A DNA stretch of 64,000 nt from an uncultured Eubacteriales bacterium (GTDB taxonomy: Bacteria > Bacillota > Clostridia > Oscillospirales > UBA644): positions 1-64,000 of the forward strand of contig URFZ01000013.1 of assembly GCA_900547165.1 (NCBI GenBank), read 5' to 3'. Of the stretch, positions 59,678 through 64,000 are shown one piece after another. The position numbers and the translations under genes are program-made. Every line of letters begins with the position of its first letter. Position 1 is the stretch's first letter. Below the pieces are notes generated by a model. It was not told where the DNA came from and did not search any database. It saw only the letters and a program-made list of their open reading frames with translations.

Positions 59678-60263
59678 AAGACTTGCCTTTCAACACAGGC
59701 GAAAGTTTTTTGTAGATAAGCATTGATATAACAACGCTCACAAGTCCTTTTACAAACGTGAACGGCACGTTGAAAATAACGAGAGCCTGCCAAAGTTCGG
59801 TCACGCCGGGCAGGATAGCGGTGTAAAGCGCAACTATCTTGTCAATGCCGCCCATAACTTTGCCGTAAATGGGATAAATGAAGAAATAGTTGGTCACAAA
59901 ACTGAACGCAGCCATCGCAAAAGCGCCCACGGTAGAACCGACAAATGCGGTCAAGCGTGTCTTTTTGTGACGGTAAATAAGCGCGGCGGGAACAACGAAC
60001 ATACAGCCGAGAATGAAGTTTGAAAGTTCGCCGACGCCGAATGTCGTTGTAAAGAACACGTTTACGACGTTTTTGACAAGGCAGACGGCGACGCCGTAAA
60101 CGGGGCCGAGCGCAAAGCCAGTCAGCAGCGCGGGAAGTTCCGAGAAGTCGAATTTCAAAAACGACGGAACGAGCGGAACGCTGAAACTGAGGAACATCAA
60201 AACGGTTGAGACCGCCGACATTATCGCCGTCACGGTGATGTTTCTGATTTTTTGATTCTGCAT
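59652..60263 (-). CDS. ribU: Riboflavin ECF transporter S component RibU
   Basis: RibU binds riboflavin in the membrane and works with the shared EcfAA'T module, not in this window. The 203-residue protein has six predicted helices and ECF-S features: VTAIMSAVSTVLMFLSFSVP at the start and KFDFSELPALLTGFALGPVY (about 38-57), the RibU-typical FDFSxLP stretch. ATG 60263 has GGAGGT upstream. The FMN riboswitch directly upstream fixes the substrate assignment. Its 3' end overlaps the convergent peptidase gene by 26 nt. Confidence 0.95.
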   Translation of the reverse strand: MQNQKIRNITVTAIMSAVSTVLMFLSFSVPLVPSFLKFDFSELPALLTGFALGPVYGVAVCLVKNVVNVFFTTTFGVGELSNFILGCMFVVPAALIYRHKKTRLTAFVGSTVGAFAMAAFSFVTNYFFIYPIYGKVMGGIDKIVALYTAILPGVTELWQALVIFNVPFTFVKGLVSVVISMLIYKKLSPVLKGKSSTQAGAQA

Positions 60264-60324
60264 AAGAATACCTCCGTTCGGAACACAAAAGTTCCGTAAA
60301 ATATGTTTGCGGGGTATCTCAATC

Positions 60325-60363
60325 ACAAAAAAAACGTCCCTGCGTAACGATACGCGGGGACGT
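60325..60363 (-). terminator. Riboswitch-controlled terminator of ribU
   Basis: Stem ACGTCCC.GCGTA/TACGC.GGGACGT followed by TTTTTTTTGTG on the minus strand, right after the FMN aptamer. It would form when FMN is bound. Confidence 0.85.
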
Positions 60364-60371
60364 AAAAATTT

Positions 60372-60517
60372 TTCGCAATATCAATACTTTCATCCGGACT
60401 TTGACCGTCGGTATCCGTTCGGAAACGAAATTCTGTTCCGTGTCGGATTCGTGCGCTTTTCGCGCTCGCGGACTGACTACCGCCGATAAGGATTTTCACC
60501 TTTCCCCGTATCGCGAA
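60372..60517 (-). ncRNA. FMN riboswitch (RFN element)
   Basis: Minus strand: P1 TTCGCGATA/TATTGCGAA closes the aptamer. The conserved core pieces GGTGAAAATCC, CGGCGGTAGTCAGTCCGCGAG, GAATCCGA and GGTCAAAGTCCGGATGAAAG are in order; small changes from consensus (for example AAAGGTG for AGGGATG) are seen. It turns ribU off when FMN is high. Confidence 0.95.
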
Positions 60518-60520
60518 TTT

Positions 60521-60549
60521 ATTATAGCACCGTCTCCGCCGCCTGTCAA
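60521..60549 (-). promoter_or_regulatory. ribU promoter
   Basis: Minus strand: TTGACA (60549-60544), 17-bp spacer, TATAAT (60526-60521), a perfect consensus. The start site falls at the 5' end of the FMN aptamer. Confidence 0.9.
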
Positions 60550-60583
60550 GACGCTTTTTCATAAAAAATTGTGAAAATATGTA

Positions 60584-60612
60584 TTTACACAGCCGCAAGT
60601 ATTTGTTATAAT
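60584..60612 (+). promoter_or_regulatory. prfA operon promoter
   Basis: TTTACA (60584-60589), 17-bp spacer, TATAAT (60607-60612), divergent from the ribU promoter and 35 nt from the prfA ATG. Confidence 0.85.
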
Positions 60613-60647
60613 ATATAATATATCACATCGAAGTTACGGAGAACGAA

Positions 60648-61724
60648 ATGCTCGACAAACTCAAAAACATATCAAAGCGTTACGACGCGATAAACGAAAA
60701 ACTTTCCGACCCCGCGATATTTTCGGACAAGCAGGAATTTGCGGCACTGATGCGCGAACGCAAGGGGCTTGAACCCGTCGTTGAAAAATACGGCGAATAC
60801 AAGACCGCGCTCGACGAAATGGACGAGGCGAAAGAGTTGCTTTCTTCCCACCCCGACGAGGAACTGAAAGAAATGGCGGAAGCGCAGCTCGAAGAAGCGA
60901 AAGAAGCGAAAACGAGACTTGAAGAAGAGATAAAAATTCTGCTCCTGCCCCGCGACCCGAACGACGACCGAAGCGTTATCATGGAGATACGCAGCGGCGC
61001 GGGCGGTGAAGAAGCGGCGCTTTTCGCGCATTCGCTTTACAGAATGTATACGATGTATGCGGAGTCGAAAGGCTTCAAAACGGAAGTGCTTTCCGTCAAC
61101 GAGACCGAACTCGGCGGCATAAAGGAGATAGAGTTTTCGGTCGAGGGCGACGGAGCGTTCAGCCGTTTGAAGTTCGAAAGCGGCGTTCACCGTGTTCAGC
61201 GTGTTCCCGAAACGGAATCGCAGGGCAGAATACAGACTTCAACGGCGACGGTTGCGGTTTTGCCCGAGGTTGAAGATGTAGACGTTGAAATAAACCAAAA
61301 CGACCTCATCATCGAGACCCACCGTTCGGGCGGCGCGGGCGGTCAGCACGTCAACAAGACCGAATCGGCTATAAGAATAATTCACGTTCCGACGGGCACC
61401 GTGGTTGACTGTCAGGACGAGCGAAGCCAATACAAGAACAAGGAAAAAGCACTCAAAATACTGCGTTCGCGCATTTACGAAAAAATGCAGGCGGAACAGA
61501 ACGAAAAGATAGCGTCCGACAGAAGAAGTCAAGTCGGAACGGGCGACCGCTCCGAGCGCATAAGAACTTACAACTTCCCGCAGGGACGCGTTACCGACCA
61601 CCGAATAGGGCTTACGCTTTACAAGATATTGCAGATAATGGACGGCGACCTTGACGAACTCATTGACGCGCTCATAACGACCGACAGAGCGAACAAACTC
61701 GCCGCTTCGGAGGACAACGAATGA
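60648..61724 (+). CDS. prfA: Peptide chain release factor 1
   Basis: RF1 reads UAA and UAG and releases the peptide. The 358-residue protein has the coiled N-terminal domain, RSGAGGEEAALFAHSLYRMY, the codon-reading P-x-T tripeptide as PET in RVPETESQGRIQ (which marks RF1, not RF2), and the catalytic GGQ in SGGAGGQHVNKTESAIR (about 228-230). ATG 60648 has CGGAGAA upstream. The stop overlaps the next ATG by 4 nt. The usual partner prmC is not adjacent. Confidence 0.97.
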   Translation: MLDKLKNISKRYDAINEKLSDPAIFSDKQEFAALMRERKGLEPVVEKYGEYKTALDEMDEAKELLSSHPDEELKEMAEAQLEEAKEAKTRLEEEIKILLLPRDPNDDRSVIMEIRSGAGGEEAALFAHSLYRMYTMYAESKGFKTEVLSVNETELGGIKEIEFSVEGDGAFSRLKFESGVHRVQRVPETESQGRIQTSTATVAVLPEVEDVDVEINQNDLIIETHRSGGAGGQHVNKTESAIRIIHVPTGTVVDCQDERSQYKNKEKALKILRSRIYEKMQAEQNEKIASDRRSQVGTGDRSERIRTYNFPQGRVTDHRIGLTLYKILQIMDGDLDELIDALITTDRANKLAASEDNE

Positions 61725-62716
61725 ACGACGAAAACATCGTCATAACCGAGGTTACGGAAGTAACGGAAGTGGAAGAAACACCCGAAGAGCCGAAGAAAGA
61801 AAAGAAAAAAAAGAACGGAAAAGCGGGCAAAATCATCGCTTACGCCGTCGTTTTCCTGATTTTGGGCTGTGTTGTAACGGGGCTTTCCGCAATACTTCCG
61901 AAATTGCCTTACACGTTCACGCAGACAAAACAGTTAAATGCCGTGGACTACGGTTTTCCGCTCGGATTTGCGGAGCAGAAAAGAAGCGACGACGAAGTGA
62001 CCGCGCTTATAAACGGAGACTTCAACAAAAACGTCAACAAAGGCTTTCTGCTGCCGCGCTATGACCTTTACGAAACAGATTGGAATATCGGTCTGCTTGC
62101 GGCGGACGTTTTCATAAACGCAGCGTGGATTGCGGTGATAGGGTTTTTCTTCACGTTCTTTCCGCGCGTTGCGAAAAAGAGCCTGAAATTTGCGATTTTC
62201 GGGCTTCTTGTGTGTCTGCTTTTCTGCCTTTTGCCAGCGTGGCCGGGCACGTTTACGGCAGAAGACCTCGACCCCATGCATTTCGGTTTTCCGCTCAAAT
62301 ATCTTGAACAGACACCCGACGTGAACGCGATAAAGACGAACGAAAACCTTGACCTGATACTCAAACAGAACTTTCTTTCGCCCAATCTGCTGAACTCCGA
62401 TCCGTCGAGAACAACAACACATTTTGTCGCGTACAAACTGCTTGCAAGCATTGCGCTCAACGCCTTTTTGCTTGCCGCAGTCACAAACCTGATAACGGTG
62501 CTTAAAATCCTCATAAACGGCGGTAAAAAAGAAGGTATTGCAAGGCATTATACCGAGCGTTTCGACTCGCTTGTACTGCGTCCGCTCGAAAAGAAGAATA
62601 TGCTTTCCGAAAAAGCCGTGCAACGTCTTGCGGAGCGAACGGGAACGTTGAAACTTGCGGAGAAAAAGAGCAAAAAAGCGTTGTCCGACGGCAAGAAAAA
62701 AGGCAAGAAAAAATGA
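61721..62716 (+). CDS. Membrane protein with internal duplication, unknown function
   Basis: The 331-residue protein has an acidic start (ENIVITEVTEVTEVEETPEE), a Lys-rich stretch, and about four membrane helices (about 37-58, 128-147, 155-175, 240-262). The C-terminus is Lys-rich. Two outer segments look like copies: LNAVDYGFPLGFAEQ...NKGFLLPRYDL (about 76-120) and LDPMHFGFPLKYLEQ...KQNFLSPNLL (about 188-226), each followed by a helix pair. I do not recognise a family. It is coupled to prfA and to the acetyltransferase by 4-nt overlaps (ATGA), so it is co-produced with them. Confidence 0.75.
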   Translation: MNDENIVITEVTEVTEVEETPEEPKKEKKKKNGKAGKIIAYAVVFLILGCVVTGLSAILPKLPYTFTQTKQLNAVDYGFPLGFAEQKRSDDEVTALINGDFNKNVNKGFLLPRYDLYETDWNIGLLAADVFINAAWIAVIGFFFTFFPRVAKKSLKFAIFGLLVCLLFCLLPAWPGTFTAEDLDPMHFGFPLKYLEQTPDVNAIKTNENLDLILKQNFLSPNLLNSDPSRTTTHFVAYKLLASIALNAFLLAAVTNLITVLKILINGGKKEGIARHYTERFDSLVLRPLEKKNMLSEKAVQRLAERTGTLKLAEKKSKKALSDGKKKGKKK

Positions 62717-63324
62717 CCGTGAAAGAAAAAATGCACGCGGGAGAGCCGTATGTCATGGCGGACGACCCCGAACTGATGAAATATCAGCAGGAATGCCTCG
62801 ACAAACTTTTTGAGTACAATTCCCTGCGCCCGTCCGAAACAGAGAAAAAGGCGGCGCTGCTGAAAGAGATGTTTGCCGAGATAGGCGAAGATTGCTATAT
62901 AGAAACGCCGTTTCACGCAAATTTCGGCGGCGCTCACGTCCATTTCGGAAAGAATGTTTACGCAAACTTCAATCTGACGCTTGTGGATGACACGCACATA
63001 TACGTCGGCGATTACACGATGTTCGGACCGAATGTGACGCTTGCCACGGCGGGACACCCCGTTTTGCCCGAACTGCGCGAAAAACTTTATCAGTTCAATC
63101 TGCCCATTCATATCGGCAGAAACTGCTGGCTCGGCGCGGGCGTTATCGTTCTGCCGGGGGTCAGCATAGGCGATAATTCCGTTATCGGAGCGGGAAGCAT
63201 CGTTACAAAGGACATTCCGTCAAACGTTGTGGCTCTCGGAAACCCGTGCCGCGTTCTGCGCCCGATAAGCGAACGGGACAGAGAATACTACACCAAAGGC
63301 CGCAGATTTTCCGAGAAACAATAA
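62713..63324 (+). CDS. Maltose/galactoside-type O-acetyltransferase
   Basis: Transfers acetyl from acetyl-CoA to sugar hydroxyls. The 203-residue left-handed beta-helix protein has the Mac domain (MHAGEPYVMADDPELMKYQQ at the start). Hexapeptide repeats follow, with the catalytic His in TLATAGHPVLPELRE (about 117) and IGRNCWLGAGVIVLPGVSIG. Substrate cannot be told between maltose-, galactoside- or chitooligosaccharide-type relatives. It is the third gene of the prfA operon, followed by a strong terminator. Confidence 0.93.
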   Translation: MTVKEKMHAGEPYVMADDPELMKYQQECLDKLFEYNSLRPSETEKKAALLKEMFAEIGEDCYIETPFHANFGGAHVHFGKNVYANFNLTLVDDTHIYVGDYTMFGPNVTLATAGHPVLPELREKLYQFNLPIHIGRNCWLGAGVIVLPGVSIGDNSVIGAGSIVTKDIPSNVVALGNPCRVLRPISERDREYYTKGRRFSEKQ

Positions 63325-63343
63325 AATTTACAAAAGACTAAGA

Positions 63344-63374
63344 GGCTGTAAAAAACTTGCGTTTTTTTACAGCC
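63344..63374. terminator. Terminator of the prfA operon
   Basis: Hairpin GGCTGTAAAAAAC/GTTTTTTTACAGCC followed by CCTTTATTTT. The asparaginase gene converges on it from the right. Confidence 0.85.
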
Positions 63375-63410
63375 CCTTTATTTTACAAAGATAAAAAACC
63401 TTAATTATTT

Positions 63411-64000
63411 TTAGTTGACCGCAATTTCCTGCGGCGGCAGAATATCATGACTGACGGGTGTATAAAACAGGCGTTCACGCTCCGTCGGGTCGTCCGTCAG
63501 AGGCAAAAGCCACATCAGTTTTGTAAAGCACGCTTCGGGCGTCATGTCAAACGCTTCAAGCACGCCGAGCGCGGCAAGGTCGCTTCCGACATTGTAAACG
63601 GAAAGATCCGTCCCCTCGCTTTGCACCTGAGTTGTGACAACCACCGTTTTGCCTTTTTTGACGGCGCGTTCCGCTTCGCGGCGAAAGTCTCCGTCCCTGT
63701 CGGGCAGACCTCCGACACCGAAAGACTCTATAACAAGCGCGTCATATCGGTCAAGCATAAAGCGCAAAAGTTCCGCATCCGTTGCGGGTGTAAGTTTGAG
63801 AAGCCCGACGGAAGAGTCAAGGCGCGAATAAAAACGTTCCTCGCCCGCTTTCGGTTCGAAAAACACAGTCAGTCTGCCGTTCTGAACCGTCGCAAGCGGC
63901 GGAAAATTCGGGCTTGAAAACGCAGCAAAACTTTTTGAGCGCGTTTTTTGAGCGCGCGTGCCGAGCAATACCGTTCCGCCGAAAACAACAAGCACGCCCC
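63411..64000 (-). CDS. Type I L-asparaginase, C-terminal part
   Basis: Only the last about 196 residues are in the window; the frame runs off the right edge without a start. The sequence has GGTVLLGTRAQKTRSKSFAA, SFSSPNFPPLA-like, VIESFGVGGLPDRDGDFRRE and VVTTQVQSEGTDLSVYNVGS, typical of the C-terminal half of AnsA-type cytoplasmic asparaginases that split Asn into Asp and ammonia. The catalytic Thr residues lie in the missing part. It ends FYTPVSHDILPPQEIAVN. Related amidases (glutaminase, GatD) share the fold, so the substrate is probable, not certain. Confidence 0.85.
   Translation of the reverse strand, partial: GVLVVFGGTVLLGTRAQKTRSKSFAAFSSPNFPPLATVQNGRLTVFFEPKAGEERFYSRLDSSVGLLKLTPATDAELLRFMLDRYDALVIESFGVGGLPDRDGDFRREAERAVKKGKTVVVTTQVQSEGTDLSVYNVGSDLAALGVLEAFDMTPEACFTKLMWLLPLTDDPTERERLFYTPVSHDILPPQEIAVN

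Noticed and set aside
1..64000. CRISPR arrays, rRNA and tRNA genes, replication origin
   Set aside because: No regularly spaced short palindromic repeats, no rRNA stretches, no complete tRNA cloverleaf and no DnaA-box cluster were seen on either strand by eye.

Overview
The window looks like chromosomal DNA of a low- to mid-GC Bacillota of class Clostridia, probably a gut Oscillospirales or Ruminococcaceae-like lineage. This is inferred from the gene families: a SPOCS/LysM protein of sporulating Firmicutes, an FMN riboswitch on a RibU-type ECF transporter, type I dockerins on secreted proteins, a BspA-like leucine-rich-repeat protein, Gld-type ABC genes with DUF4340, and a maf-mreBCD-mrdA-minD-mgsA cluster. 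Genes are dense. Most lie on the minus strand, often overlap by 1-17 nt, and have AGGAGG-like ribosome binding sites and TTGACA/TATAAT promoters. No tRNA, rRNA, CRISPR array or replication origin was seen.

Layout. 0-5 kb: a DinD cassette beside the rpsO-pnp operon, then a self-inhibited Fic protein. 5-9 kb: a SPOCS/LysM protein, then an orphan phage terminase large subunit with a small RinA-like protein under a perfect promoter. 9-12 kb: an ECF sigma factor followed by two membrane paralogues that share 574 identical bp. 12-17 kb: a DUF4358 lipoprotein and DHHW protein, an AAA/DUF4143 ATPase behind promoter-like 33-bp repeats, an XRE regulator and a SLOG/DUF1273 protein. 17-21 kb: an LRR protein, an anchored protein, the manganese exporter MntP and a dockerin/C39 secreted protein. 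21-28.6 kb: thrS and a Gld-type ABC operon. 28.6-38.7 kb: a shape/division operon maf-mreB-mreC-mreD-mrdA-(repeat region)-minD-mgsA-hisS-aspS. 38.9-46.4 kb: an S24-fold protein, gdhA and a complete livJHMGF transporter for branched-chain amino acids. 47-53 kb: an ATP-grasp enzyme, an SPFH protein, a KilA-N protein and two secreted cell-wall-type hydrolases. 53-58 kb: the operon metK-ispE-alaS-hit. 58-64 kb: an M14/LysM peptidase, FMN riboswitch-ribU divergent from prfA-membrane protein-acetyltransferase, and the C-terminal part of an asparaginase cut by the window edge.

The most unusual material lies between genes. There is a dispersed element in two copies (21.08-21.57 and 41.05-41.28 kb) whose hairpin is kept by different bases in each copy. 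One of those copies carries a 274-bp insert with inverted ends. Two separate tandem non-coding repeats sit in the min region (33.1-33.7 kb) and upstream of livJ (46.5-46.95 kb); the end of the latter supplies the livJ -35 hexamer. The dinD gene is bracketed by a 32-bp direct repeat that is also the pnp terminator.

Functionally, the window combines translation (four aminoacyl-tRNA synthetases, RF1, S15), RNA decay (PNPase), envelope growth (Mre/PBP2, wall hydrolases) and amino-acid nitrogen use (GdhA, Liv, asparaginase). A set of probably acquired genes (dinD, fic, terminase/RinA-like, KilA-N, ATP-grasp) is scattered between these housekeeping operons. All assignments are by reading the sequence; no database search was run.
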